This document shows positions 39,096 through 47,858 of a stretch of DNA of 64,000 nt, piece after piece. Made by a program: the position numbers and the translations under genes. The DNA is taken from positions 1-64,000 of the forward strand of contig NZ_JAOEGU010000006.1 of assembly GCF_025583945.1 (NCBI RefSeq). Direction: 5' to 3'. The stretch comes from Methylobacter psychrophilus. GTDB taxonomy: Bacteria > Pseudomonadota > Gammaproteobacteria > Methylococcales > Methylomonadaceae. The notes beneath the pieces are model-generated. The model was not told the origin of the DNA. It did no database searches and was given only the letters and a program-made list of their open reading frames with translations. Positions within the stretch are counted from its first letter, which is position 1; each line of letters opens with the position of its first letter.

Positions 39096-39982
39096 AAACT
39101 GCCTCGTTCAATTTTTCGGCACTGCTCGCAGAGATCTTTAATTTGTTGCAAATCCGGCGTTACCGTAATCATTCCAGCCGAAAAAAAATAACGGTTGGAA
39201 TAATTAAAAAACCACTCCAATTTGGCGCTTATTTGCCGATACTGTGGATTACGCTGATAAAAATCACTCAACTGGTTATAAAACAGCGGTTGTCCATTAA
39301 GAGTGTTTAAGGCGTAATGAACAATACTTAAGACCTGTTCCATATCCGTTTTGGACAGCCCAGCCAGTTTTCGCAAAGCTTGTTTAAACAAGGTACGTCG
39401 TAACAGCTTGGGGAAAAAACCATAAAGAAAACTTAAATAAGCGGCGGTCAGCACAGTCACCGTCAGACTGGCAGACAAGCCATACCACGCCTGCGTATTT
39501 TCCAATAACTGCGGTGGACTGTCGGGGCGCAGGTATTCGCCCTGTTCGGTTTGACGAACCACCAACTCTCTTAGTGGCGACAAGGTAAAAGACCAGGCCG
39601 GTATACTTTGACTGAGCATTTTTTCCTCAGGCTTGTTTTCGCCCTGATTAAATTGCACAGTAAAACCAGGCAAAGTTAATGCTTTAACCGTCGGCGGCGC
39701 GTAAAAAACCTGATAGCGCAAGTCGATTTGATAACGCTGCCCGCTTTGTTTAATGGTCACCTGATTAAGATTCAGCCAGCGATTAATTTGTCCTTTAGCG
39801 GGCAAACTACTGGCTTGCAAACTGATACCTGAGCGGGTTTCAATAATAATGCGCTGAGGAATTTCATCGCCAATAACGTAACCAAAGGGACGTGGTGTTT
39901 CAACGTTAAAGTAACTGACAGGTGTATTAATCGAGCCGGAGCAACCCGGCAATAACAGTATCAGGATTAACAGAATTCTCAT
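39092..39982 (-). CDS. mxaA: MxaA, accessory protein for methanol dehydrogenase
   Basis: A 296-residue protein when started at the ATG at 39982, whose A overlaps the mxaS stop (ATGA). This gives the signal MRILLILILLLPGCSG, with a lipobox-like LPGC, so it may be a lipoprotein. A beta-rich periplasmic region (about 20-160), one membrane helix (about 178-198) and a cytoplasmic tail follow. MxaA is needed for calcium incorporation. The upstream in-frame start at 40006 would put the signal too deep and is rejected. Confidence 0.85.
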   Translation of the reverse strand: MRILLILILLLPGCSGSINTPVSYFNVETPRPFGYVIGDEIPQRIIIETRSGISLQASSLPAKGQINRWLNLNQVTIKQSGQRYQIDLRYQVFYAPPTVKALTLPGFTVQFNQGENKPEEKMLSQSIPAWSFTLSPLRELVVRQTEQGEYLRPDSPPQLLENTQAWYGLSASLTVTVLTAAYLSFLYGFFPKLLRRTLFKQALRKLAGLSKTDMEQVLSIVHYALNTLNGQPLFYNQLSDFYQRNPQYRQISAKLEWFFNYSNRYFFSAGMITVTPDLQQIKDLCEQCRKIERGSL

Positions 39983-40815
39983 GTAGCTCTCTGTTGTAAA
40001 TAACAATTAATTGTTTGTGTGCTATAACGTTCCGTAATAAACAAAGGCTCGTTACCAAAGGCCCTAAAGATATGTTTCAAATCATGTTGGCGCTGCTGAT
40101 AGGCAACCATTATTTTTTGTCGTAAAGCCGGGCGCATAAACAGCGTACGCGTCGCCCGACTTTCCATGTCTTTAAATGACATCATGCCCCAATCAGGCAA
40201 GCTGGCATATTCATGCGGATTCCATAATATTAACGGGATAACATCATGGCCTTGCAGAGAGCCCAACAAGTCACGTAACTGAGTCAGTGAAAAATGACAA
40301 TCGGATAACAAAAACACCAATGAACGCTTACCCGGCATCAAGGCGGCGGCATTTTTAAGCCCGTTTGAACTTCCGCTATAACGATGATTTTTAAGTCGCT
40401 TTATCAGCTCATCGACCCTTCCTGATTGTTGGCAAGCCGGAAGTAACCAACGCTTGTCAATACCATCAGCACAACCGATAAAACCAAATTTATCGCCATA
40501 ACTCAATACCGAATTGGCCGCTGTCAGTAAAAACTGAATCAGGGTTTGTTGTTTATCGGCATAACCCATGGATGCCGACATATCGGCAAGCACATAAACA
40601 TTAACCGTGCTTTCCTGTTGGTAAACGCGTACGCGATAACCGCCAAACGGATCCAGTACACTGGCACGCAAATCCAGACGTCTGGGGTCAGGACTGGCAA
40701 TAAGCGGTTGATGACGTTTAAACAAGTGCCCTGCCCCAACCATTTGTCCTGGGTGTACGCCCGGATAAACAGCAGTTGCTCGCCAGGGTAAGCGATAAAA
40801 TAGTGTTTCAGTCAT
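39979..40815 (-). CDS. mxaS: MxaS, DUF58 / VWA-like protein
   Basis: A 278-residue cytoplasmic protein of the DUF58 family. The N-terminal part has RLDLRASVLDPFGGYRVRVY; the VWA-like core shows a metal-site pattern VLADMSASMGYADK (Asp-x-Ser-x-Ser) and VFLLSDCHFS. DUF58 proteins act with MoxR-type ATPases, here MxaR encoded 68 bases upstream. It overlaps mxaA by four bases. Confidence 0.88.
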   Translation of the reverse strand: MTETLFYRLPWRATAVYPGVHPGQMVGAGHLFKRHQPLIASPDPRRLDLRASVLDPFGGYRVRVYQQESTVNVYVLADMSASMGYADKQQTLIQFLLTAANSVLSYGDKFGFIGCADGIDKRWLLPACQQSGRVDELIKRLKNHRYSGSSNGLKNAAALMPGKRSLVFLLSDCHFSLTQLRDLLGSLQGHDVIPLILWNPHEYASLPDWGMMSFKDMESRATRTLFMRPALRQKIMVAYQQRQHDLKHIFRAFGNEPLFITERYSTQTINCYLQQRAT

Positions 40816-40883
40816 GGGTTATTTTTTACGACGTGATGTTGCCTGTCAGGCATGGTGCGTATATAAGTTGCGCTACTCTGCAC

Positions 40884-41900
40884 TTAAGGCGCAGCGACTT
40901 GGTTCAAAATACCGGTTATTAATTCAGGTAACAACTGCTCTTTTCTATAAGCATACATTGGGTTTAAAAATAGCCGATGGGTCATGCAAACTGAAAAAAC
41001 ACCTTGTAAATCTTCCGGCAAAACGTGGTTTCGATGCTCCAGCCAGGCACGGGTTTTAGCCGCGCGAATTAAATAACTCATGCCACGGGGACTTGCCCCG
41101 GCCATTAATAATTGCGGCATTTCAACATCGCTTAATTGCACACCATAATGCTGTGGCTGATGCGTGGCTTTCCATAAACTCAGCGCATAAGCCCGGAGTT
41201 TGGGACTGGTCTGTATATGCTGCTGTAACGTTTGTGCCAAATCATTAAGCTGATAGTAAAACCTGTTATTAGACATATTACCGATAAGTTGGTCGGTATC
41301 ATGAAAGCGCGGGTTAAACATCAACTCGTCCAACACCGCATCCGAGTTGGGCATGTCAATATTAATTTCCATCATAAAACGGTCTTTGGCGGCGGCGGGC
41401 AACTCAAAGGTTTCTTCCCTTTCAACACGATTACGATCGGCAAAGACCTGCATGTGTGGTAGCGCATAGTCCTGATTGAAAGCGTTAATGCTGCGCTCTG
41501 CCATGGCTCTTAATAACAGGGCATGGACTTGTGGACGGGCGCGATTGATTTCGTTAAAAAAAAAGGTGGCGAGAGTATCGCCGTGTTTCAGTAATGGCCC
41601 GGAGTCTACACAAGGACGACCTTCACTATTTAAATACGCGTAATAAATTAAATCGGCAGGCATCAAATCAATGGTTCCTTCTATCCGTTGATAGTCGCCA
41701 CCCAAGCCTTGTGCAACGGCTCTTAAAAGCGTGGTTTTACCTACCCCGACATTGCCTTCCAGCAACACATGACCCCTGGCAAAAACAGCCAGAATGATAT
41801 TTCTGACCGCCGGTTGCAAGCCAATAACGACTTGATTGATTTGTTGTTCAAACTGTAACGCCTTGTCACGCCAGTCGATAAGTTGTGTCTCTGTGCTCAT
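40884..41900 (-). CDS. mxaR: MxaR, MoxR-family AAA+ ATPase
   Basis: A 338-residue ATPase. Walker A is LEGNVGVGKTTLLRA (about 54); the Walker B region reads TFFFNEINRARPQVHALLL, where MoxR proteins usually have Asp before the Glu and here there is Asn. Sensor 2 is in GASPRGMSYLIRAAK. MoxR ATPases act as chaperones that load cofactors or metal ions. It is the first gene of the RSACKL part of the cluster and lies 430 bases after mxaI, behind a terminator-like structure and a repeat element. Confidence 0.92.
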   Translation of the reverse strand: MSTETQLIDWRDKALQFEQQINQVVIGLQPAVRNIILAVFARGHVLLEGNVGVGKTTLLRAVAQGLGGDYQRIEGTIDLMPADLIYYAYLNSEGRPCVDSGPLLKHGDTLATFFFNEINRARPQVHALLLRAMAERSINAFNQDYALPHMQVFADRNRVEREETFELPAAAKDRFMMEINIDMPNSDAVLDELMFNPRFHDTDQLIGNMSNNRFYYQLNDLAQTLQQHIQTSPKLRAYALSLWKATHQPQHYGVQLSDVEMPQLLMAGASPRGMSYLIRAAKTRAWLEHRNHVLPEDLQGVFSVCMTHRLFLNPMYAYRKEQLLPELITGILNQVAAP

Positions 41901-41943
41901 TGGCTTTATAAAAAACGTGGGTATTCTTGAGGTATGAAGGAGT

Positions 41944-42057
41944 TATAGACTTTCAAAAATTTAATTTCCAATTTACGCCGCTGTAAGTCCAGACAGATAA
42001 CATCTCTTCAAGGGATGGTATCTGTTAGCCTCGAAATTATTTATCTGAAAATCTATA
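41944..42057. repeat. inverted-repeat element, copy 1 (MITE-like)
   Basis: Ends TATAGACTTTC and CTGAAAATCTATA form a terminal inverted repeat; the middle has the dyad AGATAACATC-TCTTCAAGGGATGGTATCT. Same orientation as copy 3 and opposite to copies 2 and 4. It lies 44 bases upstream of mxaR, so it may contribute promoter or structural signals to the accessory genes. No ORF. Confidence 0.85.
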
Positions 42058-42244
42058 GGAGCTATCCAGAGAAGCTTTGTTCTTGCGCCGTCATTGCCGG
42101 TATCAGAACCTCTGTGCCATGGCTTACTTAACGAACCAGAGCACGCGTAGCAAGCATCAGGATACTGTCGTGGCAGAACAAAACTTGTCTCGATAACTGT
42201 TGACGATTTTCCCGACTGCGTTCAATCGGAGTCTGTGAAAACGC
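42058..42244. other. spacer between repeat copy 1 and the mxaI terminator
   Basis: Non-coding sequence with no recognised motif. Because a terminator follows mxaI, this stretch or the repeat next to it may carry a separate promoter for mxaRSACKL; I could not identify one with confidence. Confidence 0.35.
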
Positions 42245-42319
42245 TAAAAAAAGGGCATAAGATACCAACCTGCTTACAGGGGGATGTAAGGGGGGATAAG
42301 GAACAACGTATTTATGCCC
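42245..42319 (-). terminator. terminator-like structure after mxaI
   Basis: On the minus strand GGGCATAA (42312-42319) can pair with TTATGCCC (42253-42260), which is followed by seven T residues. The 51-base loop contains a second hairpin, CTTACA with TGTAAG (42272-42289). It begins 12 bases after the mxaI stop. Partial termination would give more mxaFJGI than mxaRSACKL mRNA. Confidence 0.65.
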
Positions 42320-42330
42320 AAAAATAATCC

Positions 42331-42615
42331 TTATTCGATATCGTCAACGTCAAAAACAAACGTACCGGTCTTGGCTAAATTTTCTTGACGTTTTTTATTG
42401 CGTGCTTCCATTTCCACAACCGATTGCGCCTGTTTATTGAGTTCATTCACATCGTGTTTCGGATCATACTTGCTGCCCGCCACTTTTTCAGGATAACCCG
42501 GCTTGGGCTCCCAGCAAACGCCGGGTTCACTGCAGTTTTGGCCATCATAAGCATTGGCCGATAAAGACATTACTGCCAACATTGCACCTGCATTAATTAA
42601 AGTCATTTTTTTCAT
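42331..42615 (-). CDS. mxaI: MxaI, small beta subunit of methanol dehydrogenase
   Basis: A 94-residue periplasmic subunit. Signal peptide about residues 1-22 (ending SANA), then YDGQNCSEPGVCWEPKPGYP with the disulfide Cys pair and GSKYDPKHDVNELNKQA followed by a long charged helix MEARNKKRQENL. It wraps around MxaF in the alpha2-beta2 enzyme. MxaI is found only with calcium-type MxaF, not with XoxF, so it helps define the cluster. It lies 15 bases after mxaG. Confidence 0.97.
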   Translation of the reverse strand: MKKMTLINAGAMLAVMSLSANAYDGQNCSEPGVCWEPKPGYPEKVAGSKYDPKHDVNELNKQAQSVVEMEARNKKRQENLAKTGTFVFDVDDIE

Positions 42616-42630
42616 GTGTTATCCTCGCTA

Positions 42631-43104
42631 TTATTTTAACCACTTGGCTTTTTTAGGATCACCTTTGTAAATATCCCGAATCCAGGACATAATCAAAAGC
42701 ATCTCATCAGTTGATAAACTGAGATATTGCGGCCCCATCATGCCGTTGGCACCGCCAAACAGCACTTCAAACAAGCCCTGATCTTTGGCATTAGCCGGAT
42801 ACGTCCAGTAATCATCGGCAAGTCCTGGCCCCAATTTACCTTCCGCTTCATGGCCATGACAGCCGGAACAAGCCGGCATAAAAAGATCATGGCCTTTTTG
42901 TATGGCGACTTTATCGCCGTTATAAGGATTTTTACCGGTTTCCTTAAACTGCTTAAACGCTTCAGGATTACCACCCTGCTTGGCAACACTCATATCCAGA
43001 GGATCACCGGTAATGACATTACGAAAAGTAATTTCCGCAACAGCCGCCGAACTGAGTAAAGCAAGACTGATAGCCGACATGGCCAATAGTTTTTTTCTGT
43101 TCAT
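42631..43104 (-). CDS. mxaG: MxaG, cytochrome cL electron acceptor of methanol dehydrogenase
   Basis: A 157-residue secreted c-type cytochrome. The ATG at 43104 gives a clean signal peptide (MNRKKLLAMSAISLALLSSA) and has AAGGGATAGG upstream; a second ATG at 43125 overlaps the mxaJ stop (ATGA) and adds seven residues. The heme-binding motif is CSGCHGHEAEG (about 79), and ANGMMGPQYLSLSTDEMLLI supplies the Met axial ligand region. It takes electrons from reduced PQQ in MxaFI and passes them towards the oxidase. Confidence 0.95.
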   Translation of the reverse strand: MNRKKLLAMSAISLALLSSAAVAEITFRNVITGDPLDMSVAKQGGNPEAFKQFKETGKNPYNGDKVAIQKGHDLFMPACSGCHGHEAEGKLGPGLADDYWTYPANAKDQGLFEVLFGGANGMMGPQYLSLSTDEMLLIMSWIRDIYKGDPKKAKWLK

Positions 43105-43121
43105 TTTAAAACCTATCCCTT

Positions 43122-43970
43122 TCATGATTTATCAGCGGCATCAGACTCAGAAACCAGTGGAATACCTTCTTTTTCCAACAATTCTGTTATTTCACTTTGG
43201 TTGTCGGCAATCACCTTGTTCAATTGGGCCAGCAGCGCCGGATCATTTTTGCGAACGCCCATGGATGAACTGTAATGAGAACCGACTTTTTGTCCGTCCG
43301 CACGCACATTGTCATCAGGAATGATCGTCATCACCAACGGTGTTGTCGACTCTTTAACATAACGTGCTGCAGATGGTCCCCAAAGAGCCGCAACTTCGGC
43401 ATGACCTGAAGAAACCTCGGAAACCAATTTTGATGGTTCGTATTTAATGTACTCATTGCGCCTGGATTTAAAGCCAACCAGTTCATGAGAATAATTAAAC
43501 ATATCGTTATAACGTCCGATAGCTCGCATCATTACTTCTGCGGGTGTTTCGGGCACAAAGGCAATGCGTTTGGCCTTGCGTAAGACCTCGCTGTCCCAAT
43601 TTTTTAAATCCAGCTTATCGGTTTCACGCGAGATAAAGACATAACCAGAGCGGTAATAAGCCTGGGTAGTCAATACTCTGGGATCGCCTTTATCGACACC
43701 TATGGCCAGATCACACAGCCCCTTATCCAGGGTATCCCTTATGTAGTAACGCGGGTCGCTCCAGGTAACATAGACGATTTTTCTGCCCAAAGCAGAACCA
43801 ACCAGCTCTGCCAATTTATTCTCAAAGCCTTCACCTGCCTTATTGGAGTAAGGCATTTCATTTTCTGCCGCACAAACTTTTAGCGGCTTGCTTGTTTCAG
43901 CTTGGGCTTGGGTTACAGCCAAACCGGCCCCCAAACATAATGCTGTTATTAACAACTTGTTTCTGTGCAT
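43122..43970 (-). CDS. mxaJ: MxaJ, periplasmic binding-protein-like accessory factor
   Basis: A 282-residue secreted protein of the extracellular solute-binding family 3. The ATG at 43970 has GAGAATAACC before it and yields the signal MHRNKLLITALCLGAGLAVT; the ATG at 43982 is an alternative. Core motifs: LKVCAAENEMPYSNKAGEGF, VYVTWSDPRYYIRDTLDKGL and CDLAIGVDKGDPRVL. MxaJ is required for maturation of MxaFI and is always encoded next to mxaF. It has no transporter partner here. Confidence 0.94.
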   Translation of the reverse strand: MHRNKLLITALCLGAGLAVTQAQAETSKPLKVCAAENEMPYSNKAGEGFENKLAELVGSALGRKIVYVTWSDPRYYIRDTLDKGLCDLAIGVDKGDPRVLTTQAYYRSGYVFISRETDKLDLKNWDSEVLRKAKRIAFVPETPAEVMMRAIGRYNDMFNYSHELVGFKSRRNEYIKYEPSKLVSEVSSGHAEVAALWGPSAARYVKESTTPLVMTIIPDDNVRADGQKVGSHYSSSMGVRKNDPALLAQLNKVIADNQSEITELLEKEGIPLVSESDAADKS

Positions 43971-44010
43971 GGTTATTCTCATTATTAACAGGTTAAAAAG
44001 TTATACTGAT

Positions 44011-44036
44011 GCCGGTACGAATAACATCGTACCGGC
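44011..44036 (-). other. stable hairpin between mxaF and mxaJ
   Basis: GCCGGTACGA and TCGTACCGGC form a perfect 10-bp stem with a six-base loop, 11 bases after the mxaF stop, without a T-tract. It is more likely an mRNA-stabilising or processing element than a terminator. It would keep mxaF mRNA more abundant than the downstream genes. Confidence 0.6.
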
Positions 44037-44046
44037 CACTCAATTT

Positions 44047-45861
44047 TTAATAACCCAATGCAAAAACCATAACACCACCACCTTGTTGCGTGTAGTGAGC
44101 CAGCTCTTTAAACGCGCCAACGGCACCCAAACCGGCAGTAGGATCCTGCAAGTCAAAGACCAAACCTACACCAGGCCAGCCACCAACGCCGTAATAAATT
44201 GCCACATACTGCTTGCCTTTATGTCCAAAAGTAATGGGGTGGCCAATAACGCCGGAAGGAAGTTTGAATTTCCAGAGTTCTTTACCATTTTTGGAATCCA
44301 GCGCTTTGATATGACCATCCAAAGTACCGTAGAAAACCAAATCACCAGCGGTCGCCGTGGTACCACCCCAGACAGCAAATTTTTCCTTAATTTCCCATTC
44401 AAATTTACCGGTTACCGAATTCATCGCTTTAACTTGCCCCAAGGTACCTTTAGGTCCCGGATACATATTTAGCGTTGCTCCTACAAAAAACTGGCCGGCA
44501 CGATACGGCAACATGAACGGTTCCCAGTCCATACAAATATGATTGGTACCCATAAAAAACAACTTTTTATCGGGATCATAAGATTCTATTCCCTGATTGT
44601 GATAACCCATTGCCGACGGACAAATCCCTTTGGCTTCATGATCCATATGGGTAGAAAACTCGGGATCACGAATCGGCAAGCCGGTTTTTAAATCGACTTT
44701 TTTTACCCAATTGACGGTATCGTCAATTTTAAAAGCGTTAACCAAATCCCCGTTTTCACGGTTAAGGGTATAAACCAGGCCATTACGATCGGGATGGGTC
44801 AGCAGCTTGGTCATCTTGCCATCAACTAACTGTTCTGATAATCCCATGTAGTTAACACCGGCATAATCCCATTCATCATGCGGCGTTTTTTGGTAACCAA
44901 ACTTTGCTTCGCCGGTATTAACGTCACGCCCCCAAATTGTCATGGTCCATTTATTATCACCAGGACGCATGGTTTCGTTCCACGGTGCAGGATTACCCGA
45001 TCCGTAATAGAGCATGTCCAAATCAGGATCAAAAGCATACCAACCCCAGTTAGTACCGCCGCCTATTTTCCAGGCATCGCCTTCCCAGGTTTTAAGGCCC
45101 AAACCGAACTGTCCATAATGGGGGTTGTGGCTGTTAAAATCTTTTGCCAACTTGATATCTTCATCAGGACCGGTAGCATAAACCCGCCAGGCTTGCTTGC
45201 CGTCTTTAATGTTATAGGCAGTGGCGTAACCTCTTACCCCTAATTCAGCACCTGAGCTACCGACTATTACCATGTCTTTGGCAACAAACGGTGCAATGGT
45301 CAGCGTAGAACCCATGGCAATATCGGAGTTCTCCATTTTCCACAACAACTCACCTGTCTTGGCGTTCAACGCAACAATATGTCCGTCCAGTTGGTTCTGG
45401 AAAATAGTCGCCGGATAACCCTCCCCTGCAGGTGCGTAAGCCAAGCCCCTGTTAACAACGTCACAACAAGCTACGGCACGGGCTGCCGGACTTTGTTTAG
45501 GTTTGTGTTCCCATAAAATTTTGTCCGGCTCATCCAGATCAATCGCAAAAATATTGTTGGGATATGGCGTATGCACATACATGATGCCATCAATGACCAA
45601 CGGGCCACCCTCATGTCCGTTCAATACACCGGTAGAAAATGACCAGACCGGCTTAAGATGCTGAACGTTGTGAGTGTTAATCTGCGTCATTTTACTAAAG
45701 TGACTCGCACTGTAGTCTTTAGTTTGCATGGCCCAGTTAGTATCTTCTTTTGACAGTCTGTCGAGGTCTTTATTGGCCAGTGACGGCATGGAAGCTGTCA
45801 ATAAGACACTGCTACAAATAGCAGATGCGACAGCAGTGCGGGTAAATTTGGAAATCCGCAT
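44047..45861 (-). CDS. mxaF: MxaF, PQQ-dependent methanol dehydrogenase large subunit
   Basis: A 604-residue periplasmic quinoprotein that oxidises methanol to formaldehyde. The signal peptide is about 29 residues (ending PSLA). The eight-bladed propeller shows the vicinal disulfide [34 protein letters not shown], and the catalytic Asp in [13 protein letters not shown]. Two positions after that Asp there is Ala, as in calcium-type MxaF; lanthanide-type XoxF has Asp there. MxaJ, MxaG and MxaI are encoded directly behind. The start has an AGGAG site six bases upstream. Length and all blades look normal. Confidence 0.97.
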   Translation of the reverse strand: MRISKFTRTAVASAICSSVLLTASMPSLANKDLDRLSKEDTNWAMQTKDYSASHFSKMTQINTHNVQHLKPVWSFSTGVLNGHEGGPLVIDGIMYVHTPYPNNIFAIDLDEPDKILWEHKPKQSPAARAVACCDVVNRGLAYAPAGEGYPATIFQNQLDGHIVALNAKTGELLWKMENSDIAMGSTLTIAPFVAKDMVIVGSSGAELGVRGYATAYNIKDGKQAWRVYATGPDEDIKLAKDFNSHNPHYGQFGLGLKTWEGDAWKIGGGTNWGWYAFDPDLDMLYYGSGNPAPWNETMRPGDNKWTMTIWGRDVNTGEAKFGYQKTPHDEWDYAGVNYMGLSEQLVDGKMTKLLTHPDRNGLVYTLNRENGDLVNAFKIDDTVNWVKKVDLKTGLPIRDPEFSTHMDHEAKGICPSAMGYHNQGIESYDPDKKLFFMGTNHICMDWEPFMLPYRAGQFFVGATLNMYPGPKGTLGQVKAMNSVTGKFEWEIKEKFAVWGGTTATAGDLVFYGTLDGHIKALDSKNGKELWKFKLPSGVIGHPITFGHKGKQYVAIYYGVGGWPGVGLVFDLQDPTAGLGAVGAFKELAHYTQQGGGVMVFALGY

Positions 45862-45888
45862 GATTTCTCCTGAGTTATTTTAGTTATA

Positions 45889-45917
45889 TGTATAAAAGCC
45901 AAGCCCTTGCATACCAA
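45889..45917 (-). promoter_or_regulatory. candidate mxaF promoter
   Basis: TTGGTA (45912-45917) and TATACA (45889-45894) are separated by 17 bases on the minus strand, each matching four of six sigma-70 consensus positions, about 28 bases before the mxaF ATG. Mapped mxaF promoters in methanotrophs are sigma-70-like; this one is proposed from sequence alone. The remaining divergent region (45918-46181) has no gene. Confidence 0.4.
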
Positions 45918-46181
45918 TAAGAATAAAGTATGACAACCTGCTTTCTTGATCAAAACGCTTGCAATGGCTCATTGAGATACAGGGCTAAGCAGGTGTTTAT
46001 AGTAATAGGGTCTTAACTCACTACGTTACAGAATAAAACCGGAAATAAGCGGGAACAAAACTTGAAATAAACCATGAAAATTTCCCGTATCCTTTGAGGA
46101 GGAAGAACAGGAAAAGCTCCTATCGATTTCCCTTTTATAAAAAGGCATGATGACGGTTTTGATAATGATGGGAGTAAAGTC
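45918..46181. other. divergent control region between mxaF and the mxaB-like gene
   Basis: About 264 bases without a gene, a natural site for regulator binding. AGGAGGAAGAACAGG near 46097-46112 resembles a ribosome binding site but no start follows within range. No strong dyad was found by eye. Confidence 0.45.
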
Positions 46182-46838
46182 GTGGCAGGTAAGATTAGTG
46201 TTTTATTGGTCGATGACCATGCGGTAGTGCGGGCGGGTTACAAAACCTATCTGGGATTGTCTGATAAAATCGGAAAGATTTTTGAAGCGGACAGAGGTGA
46301 AACCGCTTGCCAAATGTACATCCAATATAAACCGGATATTGTCGTATTGGATTTATCAATGCCCGGCATTGGTGGCTTTGAGAGCATCAGAAGACTGATT
46401 AATCGTGATCCGCACTGTAAAATCCTGGTATTTAGTATTCACAATGAACTGGTTTATGTATCACGTATACTTAAAGCGGGTGCCAAAGGCTATATTACCA
46501 AAAATAGTGATCCTGAAATGCTGGTCACGGCAGTGTATAAGATAGCTCAAGGCGGAACTTATATTGATCCCGATATTGCCCAGCAACTGGCCATTTCCAT
46601 GGCAAGTGATCAGGATGAATCAGAAAAAATAAAACTGCTGTCCCCCAGAGAGTTCGATGTCTTCTGTCTATTAGCAAATGGCTATACCACCCGAAAAGCC
46701 GCAGAGAAGCTATGCCTGAGTTACAAAACGGTTTGTAATCACGGCACTGTCATCAAAGAAAAGATAGGTGCCAAAACGCTCGCAGAGCTAACCTTGCTGG
46801 CAAACCGGCAAGGCCTTATTGAAGCAATCGAAATTTAA
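46182..46838 (+). CDS. mxaB: MxaB-like LuxR-family response regulator
   Basis: A 218-residue regulator divergent from mxaF. The GTG start at 46182 has GGGAG six to seven bases upstream. The receiver shows LLVDDHAVVRAGY, VVLDLSMPGIGG (phospho-Asp about 56) and AGAKGYITK; the LuxR helix-turn-helix has LSPREFDVFCLLANG and LSYKTVCNHGTVI. No kinase is adjacent, so it is an orphan like MxaB of Methylotuvimicrobium, which activates mxaF when lanthanides are absent. It is paralogous to the regulator at 31915-32577. The symbol is given by position and similarity to that system. Confidence 0.82.
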   Translation: MAGKISVLLVDDHAVVRAGYKTYLGLSDKIGKIFEADRGETACQMYIQYKPDIVVLDLSMPGIGGFESIRRLINRDPHCKILVFSIHNELVYVSRILKAGAKGYITKNSDPEMLVTAVYKIAQGGTYIDPDIAQQLAISMASDQDESEKIKLLSPREFDVFCLLANGYTTRKAAEKLCLSYKTVCNHGTVIKEKIGAKTLAELTLLANRQGLIEAIEI

Positions 46839-46907
46839 TCGAAACATGAGAGACTATTGGAAAAACAGAAAATCGACTACGACTCCCTCTCTTCGATCAT
46901 AGGTATC

Positions 46908-47020
46908 TATAGATTTTCAGATAAATAATTTCGATGCTAACGGATAACATCCCTTGAAGGGATGGTATCCGTAGAAGTTTACAGCGAAGCGAATGGAAAT
47001 TTAATTTCTGAAAATCTATA
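46908..47020. repeat. inverted-repeat element, copy 2 (MITE-like)
   Basis: Begins TATAGATTTTCAG and ends CTGAAAATCTATA, a perfect 13-bp terminal inverted repeat. Inside lies the dyad ACGGATAACATCCCTTGAAG followed by GGATGGTATCCGT. It lies between the convergent mxaB-like and mxaD-like genes and may serve as a bidirectional terminator there. Opposite orientation to copies 1 and 3. Confidence 0.88.
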
Positions 47021-47060
47021 CTTTATCTTGGCTCTAACATCAACAGTCTGAGGCTTGCTG

Positions 47061-47591
47061 TTATTTTTCCAGCTTGTTTTTTAGCCCGGCCAAACCATTC
47101 TTAAAAAAGGTATTCATCGCTTCAACGGCTGCTGCATCGTTCATTTTTTCAATCGGCGTATTGCCGGTATCGCCACGATAAAATCTACTTTTTAGTGTCA
47201 CCACACTGGTTTTAGCGTCACTTCCCGCAGTAACCTGAAGGTTAGTTGTGTAAGAACTGACCGGAAATGCTGTTACGTTTTCGGTTTTAAGGCGGTAATT
47301 ATATTCATGATCTTTGTCACTGTAATAATCCAGGCTTTCTACCAACTGTCCGTCATTTTGGAGAGTAATCGTTCTCGTACCGTCAGAGGCATTTTTTCCA
47401 TCACCAAAACCTGCTTTAACGTCAGGATGCCAACTAGCGATGGCATCGAATTGCTTAATCACGCCCCAGACGGCTTCAACAGAGGCATTAATAGTGACAC
47501 TTTCTTTGGCTTTTTGTGGGGTGGGTCCATGGGCAATAGAAGTAACGGGGAATAATAAAAAACTCAATAAAAGTAACGGTAAACGCTTCAT
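47061..47591 (-). CDS. mxaD: MxaD-like periplasmic SRPBCC protein
   Basis: A 176-residue secreted protein. The signal peptide (MKRLPLLLLSFLLFPVTSIA) is followed directly by HGPTPQKAKESVTINASVEA, the characteristic MxaD start, and a START/SRPBCC fold with VWGVIKQFDAIASWHPDVKA. MxaD in Methylorubrum helps electron transfer between methanol dehydrogenase and cytochrome cL. It is separated from mxaF by the mxaB-like gene and points towards it. Confidence 0.83.
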   Translation of the reverse strand: MKRLPLLLLSFLLFPVTSIAHGPTPQKAKESVTINASVEAVWGVIKQFDAIASWHPDVKAGFGDGKNASDGTRTITLQNDGQLVESLDYYSDKDHEYNYRLKTENVTAFPVSSYTTNLQVTAGSDAKTSVVTLKSRFYRGDTGNTPIEKMNDAAAVEAMNTFFKNGLAGLKNKLEK

Positions 47592-47720
47592 GTGATTAAT
47601 GCCATTAATAAAATAGTCTATTATTCACAAATAAGCGCAAAAGGTATTGAGTAAATTTCCTGATAATGGCAGGGAAATTTTCGTTTTTTTGGCTACCAAC
47701 TTAAGATAGGACAGATAACT

Positions 47721-47815
47721 TTCCGGAAACGCCGAGCCCCAGCTCGGCACGGGATAGTCAAACCGATTACTGACTATTGATGACTGCGCCAAGCTGGGAC
47801 TCTACGCTCCCGGAA
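47721..47815. repeat. REP-like palindromic sequence
   Basis: Contains GCCGAGC-CCCA-GCTCGGC (7-bp stem) and a partly matching partner segment (GCCAAGCTGGGAC), flanked by TTCCGG and CCGGAA. Such GC-rich palindromes contrast with the AT-rich surroundings and resemble REP elements. Located in the 267-base gap between mxaD and the PepSY membrane protein gene. Confidence 0.45.
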
Positions 47816-47858
47816 TCAATAGGCCAGTTTTATCCCAACGGGATGTTTCCTTGTTGCT

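Noticed and set aside
44047-45861. Lanthanide-type XoxF methanol dehydrogenase
   Set aside because: Ala, not Asp, two residues after the catalytic Asp, and an mxaI gene in the operon; both indicate MxaF.
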